From positions 1,240,001 to 1,304,000 of the forward strand of contig NZ_LT907980.1 in NCBI RefSeq assembly GCF_900215155.1: a stretch of 64,000 nt of DNA. The letters run 5' to 3'. This stretch comes from Marinobacter sp. LV10R510-11A. Its GTDB lineage: Bacteria > Pseudomonadota > Gammaproteobacteria > Pseudomonadales > Oleiphilaceae. Under the pieces are notes generated by a model. That model saw nothing but the letters and a program-made list of their open reading frames with translations, had not been told where the DNA came from and searched no databases. Positions within the stretch are counted from its first letter, which is position 1. The number at the start of each line of letters is the position of its first letter. Positions 51,447 to 60,525 of the stretch are shown here, in pieces. The translations under genes were made by a program, and so were the position numbers.

Positions 51447-51965
51447 ATGAGTGAGTCAACTAATCGCAAGTCCGTGTTGGCCTCCACGGTCAGACATCCA
51501 GTGACGCTGGTCCCCATGAGGGCTCGGTTTGTAGCATTGTTGACAGTGCTGGTATTGGCGAATCTTCCCGCCATCACCTTTGCGCAATCATCGTGCCCCG
51601 GCATTCACGTGAAGATTCTGGACATCAGAAACAGCGCTGGAGCGATAGCTTGCGCGCTTTTCAAAACGTCAGAGGGCTTTCCTACTGAGTTTCTGCGCTC
51701 AGCAACCAATATCATAATGACGAAGGTGCAGGATACGGAGGCGCGTTGCGATTTTGTAGACATCCCGCCGGGAACCTATTCCCTTGCCGTCATTCATGAT
51801 GAAAATATGGACGGCAAGCTTGGCACCAACGGGATAGGGATGCCCACCGAAGGCTACGGTTTTTCAAACGGTGCAAGCGCCTTGATGGGTGCGCCTTCGT
51901 TCGAGGCCGCCAGGTTTCCGTACGATGGGCAAAACTTGGACCTGACGATCAGCTTGAATTACTGA
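51447..51965 (+). CDS. DUF2141 secreted protein
   Basis: 172 aa from the ATG at 51447 (GAGG 6 nt upstream); an internal ATG at 51516 would give a textbook signal peptide (MRARFVALLTVLVLANLPA, cleavage after TFA). The mature part fits DUF2141: VKILDIRNSAGAIACALFKT, the core DIPPGTYSLAVIHDENMDGKLGTN and GMPTEGYGFSNGA. Probably periplasmic. DUF2141 genes often sit near lipid- or pigment-modifying genes; function unknown. It converges on the desaturase. Confidence 0.83.
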   Translation: MSESTNRKSVLASTVRHPVTLVPMRARFVALLTVLVLANLPAITFAQSSCPGIHVKILDIRNSAGAIACALFKTSEGFPTEFLRSATNIIMTKVQDTEARCDFVDIPPGTYSLAVIHDENMDGKLGTNGIGMPTEGYGFSNGASALMGAPSFEAARFPYDGQNLDLTISLNY

Positions 51966-51991
51966 GTGACACCCATCTTGTTCTGTGAAAT

Positions 51992-52008
51992 GTGGGGGCT
52001 GACCCCAT
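51992..52008. terminator. Short GC hairpin between convergent genes
   Basis: TGGGG-GCTGA-CCCCA, followed by TTAA, in the 57-bp gap between the DUF2141 and desaturase genes. Could terminate both or be a REP-like palindrome. Confidence 0.4.
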
Positions 52009-52022
52009 TAACACTTGATTCC

Positions 52023-53051
52023 TTATCCGACGCTCGCCTCCCTGAAGGAAACCAGCCGCCTTTTGTCCTCGTCCCAGAGCGCCAGGCGTATTGAATCGAT
52101 GCTTTCGCGCAGCGTGATCCGGTTGAATGTTTTAAGTTCCGGGTAGTCCTCCAACACCTCGGGCAGGCGGTAGGAAGGGATTCGGCTAGCTAGATGGTGG
52201 ACATGGTGCACGCCGATGTTGGCGCTGAACCAGCGCAGGATACCCGGCAGTACATAGTAGGAACTGCCCTGCAGCGCGGAGTCATAGGCATTCCAGTGTT
52301 CATCGTGTTCCCAGTAGGTGGCCTCGAACTGATGCTGGACGTAGAACAGCCAAACCCCCATGGTGGTGGCGAGCAGCGTGATCGGGATCTGGATCAGCAG
52401 GAAGGGTCCCAGTCCAACAAACCAGATTACGCACGTTGCCAGAACCGCAATGGCCGCATTGGTGCCCAGGGTACTGATCCAGGGCATCCAGCCAGCACGC
52501 ATGAATCCGAAAGGCAGCCGGTAGTCCAGCAGGAAAGTGTAAGTGGGTCCGAAACCGAATAGCACCAGAGGGTGGCGATAGAGGCGATAGCGCCATTGCT
52601 GCCTCCGCGGCAGGGCTTGGTATTCGCGCACTGTGAGGGTGTCGAGCCCGCCAATTTGCGGCCGGTCCAGGTTGCCAGAGTTGGCATGGTGGAGGTTGTG
52701 GGAGTGGCGCCAGAAATCATGAGGGGTAAGGGTAAGCACACCGATGATACGGCCGACCCAGTCATTGACGCGCCGCGAATGGAAAAACGACCTGTGGCTG
52801 CAGTCATGCTGGATCATGAACAGTCGTACCAGGAATCCCGCAGCAGGGACGGCCAGCACCAGCGCCACGGGCCAGTATCCGGCACTGACAGCCAGCCACA
52901 TCAGAACCCAGATCAATGCAAACGGGAGTGCGGTGATCAGGACCTCCGCAATACTGCGTGCCAGGCGTGGCTTGCAATATGCTCTGAGCGTCTGCCTCAG
53001 AGATCTGGGGTCAGTGGTGAACTCGGAGGTCGATGCTGATGGTGTGCTCAT
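52023..53051 (-). CDS. Membrane fatty-acid desaturase (omega-6/delta-12 type)
   Basis: 342 aa, about four to six membrane helices. The three His boxes of acyl-lipid desaturases are complete: HDCSH (about residue 82), HSHNLHH (about 117) and HHVHH (about 275, in NIGVHHVHH). Di-iron enzyme that introduces a double bond in membrane acyl chains. Third gene of a minus-strand group CFA-synthase-like, flavoprotein, desaturase; 160 bp separate it from the flavoprotein. Confidence 0.9.
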   Translation of the reverse strand: MSTPSASTSEFTTDPRSLRQTLRAYCKPRLARSIAEVLITALPFALIWVLMWLAVSAGYWPVALVLAVPAAGFLVRLFMIQHDCSHRSFFHSRRVNDWVGRIIGVLTLTPHDFWRHSHNLHHANSGNLDRPQIGGLDTLTVREYQALPRRQQWRYRLYRHPLVLFGFGPTYTFLLDYRLPFGFMRAGWMPWISTLGTNAAIAVLATCVIWFVGLGPFLLIQIPITLLATTMGVWLFYVQHQFEATYWEHDEHWNAYDSALQGSSYYVLPGILRWFSANIGVHHVHHLASRIPSYRLPEVLEDYPELKTFNRITLRESIDSIRLALWDEDKRRLVSFREASVG

Positions 53052-53211
53052 AGTGATTTTGCCTCGAATCCGGGGTCTTAAACACCAAGTCTACATTAAA
53101 GCCCGTATTGCAACTGTACGCTACCGTACGTTCTAAACCGTGCTGGCATGGCAGGTGACCTCGGGCCCGAAGGAATGGCGTTCATAGATTGTGGCGATGG
53201 TTGCAGGGTAG

Positions 53212-54336
53212 CTACAGTGCAGACTCCAGCGGCGGTACTTGCTGGTGCAAAAACCACTTTTCGGTCACCACTTTGCGTGTAAACCACTGGGACCGCATCA
53301 GGCCGCTGGCCAGGGGCAGCTTTACCCAGTCTGGCATTTGCCAGCTGGATTGATCGTTCAGTGCGCGGGTGCCAAAGCGCTCGGAAATCGCCTCGCCGTA
53401 TCGCTGCAGATTGCGGGCTGATACATCAGACACTTGCCGGATAACGTCTGCGGCTATTAAGGCCGATTCAATGGCGGGACGAATACCTTCGCCACTTTGG
53501 GTATACGCGAGGCCAGCGGCATCGCCAATCAACATTATGCCGTCATCTACCAATGGCCGCTCTGCGTGCGCGTACAACAGATAGGCATGACCCTTGAACC
53601 GCCCTGGGAGGTCAGCGGGAATGCGACCCTGGGCTTTCATGTCGTCAACAAAGTCATTGAGATGATCCGTCAGCTTGTGGTTGTCCTCACGACCAAGGCC
53701 GATATTCAGGAAGTTACCCTTGCGGAATACCCAGGCATAGCCTTTCAGGTCACGGCAGAACCAGAGTTCCGGTGTATCACCCCGGGCCTGGCAGGCGCTG
53801 GCCTGGGCGGGGGTCATTTCGAACTCGATTTCTTTTGCGGCTACCACGGTTTCATGGCTGCCGGGGCCTTGCCCCAGTTTTTTGGCGACGGGACAGAAAT
53901 GACCGCCCGCTCCAATCAATAGTGGGGCTTCAAAGGTGTCGTTGATCACCCAGTTGCGGCCTTTCTGCTCGATGGATTTAACCGGAGTGTTCAACTGCTT
54001 GCTGGCGCTCACCCGGTCCAACAGATAGGCATCGAACTCACAGCGGCGAATACCGTAACTGACCGTTTCACCATGATCGTTGTCGACAGGAGCCTGACCC
54101 ATCATACCGATTCGGAAAGCACTGATGGGCTGTAAGGTTCGCCCTCGGGCGTAATCGTCCTGATCGATTTCCAGCGTATCCATCACGGCCGGCGTCACCC
54201 AGCCAGCGCAGGTTTTATCTCGTGGAAAATCCTGCTTGTCGATAATCAGCACCCGTTTACCGCTTTTTTCCAGCGACCAGGCCAGGGTCGACCCGGCAGG
54301 GCCGCCGCCAATAACGATGATGTCATAGTGATCCAT
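53212..54336 (-). CDS. Geranylgeranyl-reductase-family FAD oxidoreductase
   Basis: 374 aa. FAD Rossmann motif IIVIGGGPAGSTLAWSLEKSGKRVLIID, DKTCAGWVTP (the conserved CxG of the family), the substrate-cavity signature LKGYAWVFRKGNFLNIGLG and GDAAGLAYTQSGEGIRPAIES. These flavoenzymes reduce isolated C=C bonds of lipids (archaeal ether lipids, chlorophyll side chains) or oxidise related substrates. Only 18 bp from the methyltransferase upstream, so they are probably one operon and may act on the same fatty acid. Confidence 0.85.
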   Translation of the reverse strand: MDHYDIIVIGGGPAGSTLAWSLEKSGKRVLIIDKQDFPRDKTCAGWVTPAVMDTLEIDQDDYARGRTLQPISAFRIGMMGQAPVDNDHGETVSYGIRRCEFDAYLLDRVSASKQLNTPVKSIEQKGRNWVINDTFEAPLLIGAGGHFCPVAKKLGQGPGSHETVVAAKEIEFEMTPAQASACQARGDTPELWFCRDLKGYAWVFRKGNFLNIGLGREDNHKLTDHLNDFVDDMKAQGRIPADLPGRFKGHAYLLYAHAERPLVDDGIMLIGDAAGLAYTQSGEGIRPAIESALIAADVIRQVSDVSARNLQRYGEAISERFGTRALNDQSSWQMPDWVKLPLASGLMRSQWFTRKVVTEKWFLHQQVPPLESAL

Positions 54337-54354
54337 AGATGGGCTCCATATCGG

Positions 54355-55668
54355 CTAGGACTCCGGCGCAGCGGAAGTGCTGTAGAGGTGTTTGCGGGTC
54401 GGGAGCAGGTTGTTGTTATCCCCGTGAGTAAACACAACCTGGAACAGTTGCAGGGAGCCCGCCCGGAAGGCCGCAGTAGAACCCGCCAGATACATGTGCC
54501 ACGCCCTGGTGAAATGCGCGTCATACAGTTCGGTGACCTGGTCCTGGACACTTTCAAATCGTTCCATCCAGTGCTCCAGGGTGGCGACGTAGTGCAACCG
54601 CAGGTTCTCCACGTCCAGCACCGAGAAATCGCCGCTCTCACAAATGCTCATGAACTCGCCGATGCTGGGTGGGTAGGCGCCGGGGAAAATACGCTTCTCA
54701 ATCCAGGCGTTCATCAACATCGGGCGGTTTCGACCGATACTGTGCAGCAGCGCCATACCCTCTGGTTTAAGGGAACGACGAATCACCCGGGCCATCTCGC
54801 TGTAATGGTCCTTGCCCACATGCTCCAGCATGCCGATAGAAACAAACGCGTCGTACTGGCCCTCGATATTACGGTAATCGTCCTCAATGTATTCGATCAG
54901 ATGGCTCAGGCCCTGTTTTTCAGCCTCCGCGCGCGCAAAGGCCAATTGCTCCCGGGAGATGTTGTAGGCGTGGACTTTCACACCGTATTGGCGGGCCATA
55001 TACCGTGCCAGGCCGCCCCATCCACAGCCAGCCTCGACCACGGTCTGGCCGGGTTGGAGCCGCAATTTCCGGCAAACGTGTTCCAGCTTTGCCAGCTGTG
55101 CCTGCTCCAGGGACAGGTCCGGGCTTTCGTAGTAGCCACAGGTGTACTGCATTTCGGCGTGGTCGAGCCAGAGCTTATAGAATTCGTTGCCCAGGTCGTA
55201 ATGGTGGTGAATGTTTTCCCTGGCATCTGAAACGCTGGTAGAGCGGGGGTTATGGTTGCGCCAGACAGCTTCAAGCCATTTTGGCCACTTCTCCCTGGCT
55301 TTGTGCACGGCCCGGTATAGCGCCGTCATCAGGTCTGACAGATCCCCCTCGACTTCTAAACGTCCGGAGCTGTATAGATCACCAAATGCCAGGTTGGGAT
55401 TACTGACCAATTGATAGAGGGCTTTGGGATCGGCCAGCCGGAGAGTGAAGCTGGCGGCGCTGAGGTCTGATTCAATGATTTCGTCATTCCATAGCTGAAA
55501 TCGAACGGGCGGATTGCCTGCCATTCTCAAAAACTTTGCAATTAACCAGCGTTCGTAACTGTGGGGCTTGCGATCCGTGCTTTCCTCTACAGCCGCTATG
55601 GATAACTTATGGGGCCGGTTAGTCGGCTGGTCCTGCAGGGTGTCTGCCTTCCTGGTGCTCTGGCTCAT
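54355..55668 (-). CDS. Cyclopropane-fatty-acid-synthase-like methyltransferase
   Basis: 437 aa from MSQSTRKADT at 55668 (GAGAGGATCT before it). N-terminal lipid-binding part (about residues 60-150), then a SAM methyltransferase fold with HHYDLGNEFYKLWLD, YTCGYYES, the SAM loop VVEAGCGWGGLARYMA and DAFVSIGMLEHVGKDHY. Family members methylenate unsaturated phospholipid acyl chains to cyclopropane or 10-methylene products. The following reductase makes a two-step modification plausible. Confidence 0.92.
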   Translation of the reverse strand: MSQSTRKADTLQDQPTNRPHKLSIAAVEESTDRKPHSYERWLIAKFLRMAGNPPVRFQLWNDEIIESDLSAASFTLRLADPKALYQLVSNPNLAFGDLYSSGRLEVEGDLSDLMTALYRAVHKAREKWPKWLEAVWRNHNPRSTSVSDARENIHHHYDLGNEFYKLWLDHAEMQYTCGYYESPDLSLEQAQLAKLEHVCRKLRLQPGQTVVEAGCGWGGLARYMARQYGVKVHAYNISREQLAFARAEAEKQGLSHLIEYIEDDYRNIEGQYDAFVSIGMLEHVGKDHYSEMARVIRRSLKPEGMALLHSIGRNRPMLMNAWIEKRIFPGAYPPSIGEFMSICESGDFSVLDVENLRLHYVATLEHWMERFESVQDQVTELYDAHFTRAWHMYLAGSTAAFRAGSLQLFQVVFTHGDNNNLLPTRKHLYSTSAAPES

Positions 55669-55826
55669 AGATCCTCTCGCTCCCTGATGCTTGCTGGCAT
55701 TCACTTATTTGGTACGTCTCACGTCAATGCGCCCGATATAGCCACTTCCCGATGCCATACCGATGACACCCAGTGTCAGTATAGAAAACAGGCGGGTTTT
55801 GTCACGTACTCTCCCTTTTTCAGTTG

Positions 55827-56658
55827 CTAGGGAAAAGCGACCATTTTTCCCTGGCTTTCATCCCATAGCTTGAGCCAGAAAGCCGTCAGGCTCTGCCTCA
55901 AAGTCAAAGGTTTTCTGGCCCGCACGGCAGGCACCTCGTTGTAACACTCGGGTAAACGATAATTAGGAATTCGAGCGTTAAGATGATGGATATGATGGTA
56001 CCCGATGTTCGCTGAAAACCAGCGCAGAATGTTCGGCAGTTGATAGTAGGAACTGCCCTCCATGGCGGCGCGGGTCCCACTCACTCTTTCGGGCCCAGTA
56101 ACCGCCTTCAAACTGATGCTGAACGTAGAACAGCCAGATGCCGCCCATACCGGCGAGCCAAAGTACAGGCAGTTGAATCAGCAGATACGTCTGCCAACCC
56201 ATCGTTTGGGCGGCAACAAGGAATACGCCGACAATGGCAAGGTCCGTCAACACGACGCTCATACGCTGTTTGTGCTGCACTTTTCGGCTCGGCAACCGGT
56301 TGCTCAGCAAGAAATTGAAAATAGCGCCGAAGCCCCGTGTATCGAGATTGGCGTAGCTGACGTGGTGACGAAGGTGGCTAAGGCGCCAGTCGTCGAAAGG
56401 CGTAAAAACGAGCACCCCTAAAAGGCGCCCCAAGAAACCAGCTGCCACGACCGAGAGCGCCAGTGTCCACCAATAGGAAAAATCGTGCCGGATTGAGAGG
56501 ATCATCAAGTACCACAATCCGGCATACGGGACCATCGTATTGATGAGCTGCCAAATCGCCTTGCCGCGACTGGGACTACGATAGGGCGAGAGTGCCGGGC
56601 GCGCGTCCGGGATGCCGAAAAAGACTTTACGCTTGGGGATACAGCGATGGCCCAGCAC
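55827..56658 (-). pseudogene. Ruined second fatty-acid desaturase
   Basis: Homologous to the desaturase at 52023. The N-terminal frame passes from VVAAGFL directly to GRLLGVLVFTPFDDW, deleting the first His box (HDCxH). A second in-frame deletion after LDTRG removes the middle. A frameshift near 56090 moves the last part (SSYYQLPNILRWFSANIGYHHIHH) to another frame. The second and third boxes remain (HLRHH, HHIHH). Not functional. Confidence 0.88.
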
Positions 56659-57341
56659 AAGAGGGCTCCGCCGCGCGCACGGACGAGGAGGTAACCCCTT
56701 TCAGTATCACCATTGAAAGCATTGAGCTGACCGACAGCACCCTCCAGTTTGCGAATTACTCACTGCCGTTGCCCTTCTCAACGAGCATCCACACCCTGAA
56801 CGGACAGATATCGACCTTGAACTCCACCTCGGATCAGCCGGCGCGTGTGGATCTAGAGGGTCAGGTCGCGGAGTATGGCCTGGCGCGCACCGACCTGCTC
56901 CGTCCCCAGCGCGAGCGCATCGCCAAGCTACGCGAGGCCCTCAACCAGCGCCCGGCGCTGGCCCTGGAGCTTGCCGGTCCCTTCAGTCGAAATTTTGATG
57001 GCCCGGCCCTGCAACGTGAGAAAGCCATCGAAACCCTGCGGCAACGCTTGGCTGAGGCGGATCGTGAAGTTGCGGATCCCAGCCTGACGGCCGAGTCCAA
57101 CCAGGATATTGTCGAGACGATGGTCACCACGTATTACCCGGAGGGTGACCTGGAGGCAGTCCAGACGCGTTTCACTGAAAAACAGAATGAGTCATCCGGC
57201 GGAGCGGGATTGGACGCCCTGGTCGACCCAAATGCGGATGCCAGTATCGCAACTGACCGAGTGCGTCTTCTGGATCCCAAAAAGATCGATTCAGTGGACG
57301 GCGAGCGCGTTGCCATGAAAGTTGGTATCACTGCGGATTGA
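56592..57341 (+). pseudogene. DUF748/AsmA-like gene remnant
   Basis: Homology starts near FSITIESIELTDSTLQFANY (about 56700), typical of the DUF748 envelope proteins, then jumps at QVAEYG to the family's C-terminal region LARTDLLRPQRERIAKLREA and onward. The first ~30 codons belong to unrelated sequence overlapping the ruined desaturase. Start and middle of the gene are missing. Confidence 0.7.
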
Positions 57342-57515
57342 AGCAAGCGACTGCCCCTGCCTGACCAGTTCAAAAATCCGCAGAGGTATGCCAGTTTTCT
57401 CGTCTCGACTTAATCATTTACAACGGGAACTGGCAGCCGTCATCGGAGTTCACGAGGCTTCTGGACAAAATACCAAGAGTTGACCAATGTAAGATACTGA
57501 TATGAAAGGAAATAA

Positions 57516-57589
57516 TGGAGGCGCGGGTCGGAATCGAACCGGCGTACGCGGAGTTGCAGTCCGCTGCATGACCACTCTGCCACCGCGCC
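57516..57589 (-). tRNA. tRNA-Cys (GCA)
   Basis: 74 nt. Acceptor stem GGCGCGG/CCGCGCC, D-arm GGCAGAGTGGT-like, anticodon loop with GCA (CTGCAAC), TTCGAAT T-loop, encoded CCA. Its 3' half is repeated at 49551, so it is the integration site. Confidence 0.96.
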
Positions 57590-57652
57590 TAAAAAGATCG
57601 AAGGAATCGAGTCTTTGTGCTCTCAGGTAGGCATTGAGAGACTTGAAGTAAT

Positions 57653-57727
57653 TGGAGCGGGAAACGAGATTCGAACTCGCGACCCCAACCTTGGCAAGGT
57701 TGTGCTCTACCACTGAGCTATTCCCGC
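57653..57727 (-). tRNA. tRNA-Gly (GCC)
   Basis: 75 nt. Acceptor GCGGGAA/TTCCCGC, TAGCTCAGTGGTAGAGCA D-arm, anticodon loop TTGCCAA, TTCGAAT T-loop, encoded CCA. 63 bp upstream of tRNA-Cys, the Gly-Cys order common in Gammaproteobacteria. Confidence 0.97.
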
Positions 57728-57882
57728 TCTTCACTGCTTAAGCTAGTTATCGAAGCAATGCCCCGACAACGGATGCGTATTCTACGGATTACGGCTCTTT
57801 CGTCAATACCTTTTTTTAAGTTTTTGTTTTATCGGAGGTTTGTGAGTAATTTTTAACCAGTTGCAGCCTATAGTTTCAAAGT

Positions 57883-60525
57883 TCAAAAGTTTAAAAGCTT
57901 CAAAGCCTCAAGATCCCGTGGCTCAACGCCTAGATCCCGCCATTTTTCGGGGTGGCAGGTAAACAGCAGTATCTGGTGCCGGGTCGCGGCATCGAACAGG
58001 ATACGCTTCATGCCATCTAGGCGCTCAGCATCGCTGTGCACTAATGTGTCGTCCAGAATGATCAGCGTTGGGCGCCCTGCTTCCTGCAACAGATCGGCGT
58101 AGGCCAGGCGGCTGATCAAGCCCATTTGTTCCCGGGCGCCAAAGCTCAGCTCGGCCATCTGGCCCAGTTCACTGCCCCGGCTGAACTTGCCTGGCGTCAG
58201 GTTTTCATCCACTTCTAGGCTGGCTTCTGGAAACAGCACGGTCAGGTAGTGATCCAGGTGCTTCTGTAACGGCGCTTGTAGCCGGCGTGTCAGGGCTTGG
58301 CGCTTTTCTTTCAGCAGGCTCAGCAACAGGTCTAGCGCCTTGGCCCTTCGATCCAGCTCAAGGTACCGGCGGTTAACGTGCTCCAGCTCAGCCACGTGTT
58401 CGTTGTGTTGCTCCTCCAGCCCTTCTGCGCCCCAAGCTTCAAGCCTTGCCCTGATTTCACTCAGTTCCAGGGCTCGCTTTTGCTGAGCTATTTCTTGGTG
58501 TTCGGCGGTAGCTCGGAAGCGCTCAATGTCCTGCTTAACAAGCTCAGGGCGTGCCTCGTTGATTGTTGCTTCGCGCTCTTTGAGGGCAGTTTCAAGTTGT
58601 GCCTGCTGGTTTTCAGCGGCGGTGATATCCTGGGTAAGCTTTTCAATTTGCTGCTGTCGCTCGGGGCTATTCAGCTCATCTGTCATTCGCTGCCACTCGC
58701 GGTGGGCCGCCTCACTAGCGTGGCGAGCTTTCAGCAACTGGGTTTCCTGGTGTCGCTGATGGGATTCTGCGTCCGCCAGCCGTTGTTCCGCCTGTTTTAA
58801 CTCAGTTTCCACAAGGCTCAGGGACTTTTCGTCTCCTTCAATGGCTGCAGCTTGCGGCAAGGCTTCAAACTCGGAAGTGCGGGCCAGTAGTTCGGATTCT
58901 CCGTCTGCTCTTGCTGAATGCAGCCGCTCAATTCCATTCGGGGCCAGGGATTTCAAGAGCTCATCAAAGCGCTGTATCTGTACCTCAGCATCCTGAAGTC
59001 GCCCCTGTTTAACCTCGGCCGCCTCAACTGACTCTACCGCCAGCGCAGCTAATTGCTGCGAAAGAGACTGCTCCAGCCTCTCAAGTTGGCGGCGGAGGCT
59101 TGCAAGGTCGTCACCACCGGGCTGAATACCAAGGCTACCCAAGCCGGGAATTTCGAGAACACTGGGCTCCATGAGAAGCTTTTCACCCTGCCCCTCAATG
59201 CTCTGCTCATCCAGAACCAGGCCTTTGCCTGGGTCCAGATTCCAGGTAACACGGGTGGCAACGGTCTGAATGCGGATAGTCGCATCATCCAGTTCGCGCT
59301 GGGCCTGCTTAAGTTGGCGCACAGCACCCGCATCAATCTGATTCAGTTGTTTCTGTTTGCGGGCGCCATCCAGCGATGCCTGAATGCCTTTGGCCGTCTC
59401 TTGGCTCTGCTTCAACTTGGCCAGCTCTGCTTCCAGCCTCGCACAGTCCTTTTTCAGACGCTCCCGTTTGTCTCTGAGATGAGCCTGCTGCACGGCTCCG
59501 GTGGCGAGCTGGTATTGGCTGCGGGCGCTTTTAACCGCCTTCACCAGTTCAGGACTGGCAAGTTCTTCCTGTTCACGTTGTTTTCTGGCGTTCTCGTAAC
59601 TTTTGTGACGCTGCTCCAGCTGTTCGCTCTGGTTGCGCCAGTGGGCCTGATTCAACTGCAGCAAAGAGAGGTTTTGCTGCAGTTGAATCAGGGAGTCTTT
59701 TCCACGGCTTTGTTGTTCCTGCAGCGCCTCAATTTCCCGGTACTTTGTTTCTGCAAGCTGCATGCTATGCCGAGCCGTTTCCCAAGGACGCTCTCGGCTG
59801 GCTTTGTCGTGCTCAATCGCCAAGCTGCCCAAGCGGTCTACCTGTACCTGATACTGTTCAACCCGGGCCTGCAGATCGGTCACCTGCTGCTGCAGAGTTT
59901 CCCGGTTATTGGCTAGGGTTAAGTAGTCACCCCGAGGTTTTCCGGTGGCTGTCAGCAGCTCTTTTCTCTGCTGTTCCACGGCCTGGATAACTTCATCACC
60001 ACCCGTACTGGCCACGTCGCCTACCAGGTTGTTCAAAGCAGACTTTAGATGACCGCCGGCGTGCAAAACGGCCTTTTCAATATCCTGCCCGGTGCCCTGC
60101 TCGACCCAAAGCAAACCCGGAATACCCCAATGCTCTTCTTTGCTAGCGCCCTTTTTGGGGAATTGATAACCCAGCAATTCTGCAAGCTTCTCTTCGGCTT
60201 CTTCACCGCTAAACCCCGTGCTATCAATCAACAAATCACAGCGGTGCCGCTTAAGGAAGCGCTTGTCCAATCGCCAGTGCTGGCCATTATGTTCAAAAGA
60301 GAGCTCAACCGTCGGCGCAGCCGAGGAATCTCCCCAGGGCGCAAGGTCCTCAGCGGATTTTGATCGGTAGCGCTCAAAAAACGCCGCGCGAATGGCGCGA
60401 ACCAGCGTACTTTTACCAGATTCGTTGGGGCCGTGTATCAGGTTGATACCGGGCTGCAGGTTACCCAACTCAAAGCCCTGCCGGAACTGGCGAAACTGCT
60501 CAACCCGTAAACGCTGAAGCTTCAT
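57883..60525 (-). CDS. SbcC/Rad50-like ATPase (YhaN type)
   Basis: 880 aa. N-terminal Walker A GPNESGKST, a long central coiled coil (about residues 190-760), then C-terminal ABC signature LSFGAREQ and Walker B LIILDDTL. Partner of the nuclease upstream in DNA end processing. The N-terminal segment GIPGLLWVEQGTGQ is typical of YhaN rather than classical SbcC; a zinc-hook CxxC is not seen. Overlaps the nuclease gene by 4 nt. Confidence 0.9.
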   Translation of the reverse strand: MKLQRLRVEQFRQFRQGFELGNLQPGINLIHGPNESGKSTLVRAIRAAFFERYRSKSAEDLAPWGDSSAAPTVELSFEHNGQHWRLDKRFLKRHRCDLLIDSTGFSGEEAEEKLAELLGYQFPKKGASKEEHWGIPGLLWVEQGTGQDIEKAVLHAGGHLKSALNNLVGDVASTGGDEVIQAVEQQRKELLTATGKPRGDYLTLANNRETLQQQVTDLQARVEQYQVQVDRLGSLAIEHDKASRERPWETARHSMQLAETKYREIEALQEQQSRGKDSLIQLQQNLSLLQLNQAHWRNQSEQLEQRHKSYENARKQREQEELASPELVKAVKSARSQYQLATGAVQQAHLRDKRERLKKDCARLEAELAKLKQSQETAKGIQASLDGARKQKQLNQIDAGAVRQLKQAQRELDDATIRIQTVATRVTWNLDPGKGLVLDEQSIEGQGEKLLMEPSVLEIPGLGSLGIQPGGDDLASLRRQLERLEQSLSQQLAALAVESVEAAEVKQGRLQDAEVQIQRFDELLKSLAPNGIERLHSARADGESELLARTSEFEALPQAAAIEGDEKSLSLVETELKQAEQRLADAESHQRHQETQLLKARHASEAAHREWQRMTDELNSPERQQQIEKLTQDITAAENQQAQLETALKEREATINEARPELVKQDIERFRATAEHQEIAQQKRALELSEIRARLEAWGAEGLEEQHNEHVAELEHVNRRYLELDRRAKALDLLLSLLKEKRQALTRRLQAPLQKHLDHYLTVLFPEASLEVDENLTPGKFSRGSELGQMAELSFGAREQMGLISRLAYADLLQEAGRPTLIILDDTLVHSDAERLDGMKRILFDAATRHQILLFTCHPEKWRDLGVEPRDLEALKLLNF

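Larger units (their letters stand above)
49551..57561. mobile_element. Putative 8-kb genomic island at tRNA-Cys
   Basis: Bounded by the tRNA-Cys 3' fragment (49551) and the same segment of the intact tRNA-Cys (57516-57561). Orientation is as expected for integration at the tRNA 3' end: the intact tRNA at one side and the fragment at the far side. Cargo: an IS3-family element, DUF2141, two desaturases (one broken), a flavoprotein, a methyltransferase and a DUF748 remnant. No integrase is present, so the element is immobile now. Confidence 0.6.

Noticed and set aside
56592..56700. Start of the plus-strand frame at 56592 as a genuine N-terminus of the DUF748 protein.
   Set aside because: The first ~30 residues are antisense to the ruined desaturase and do not resemble the family; homology begins near 56700.
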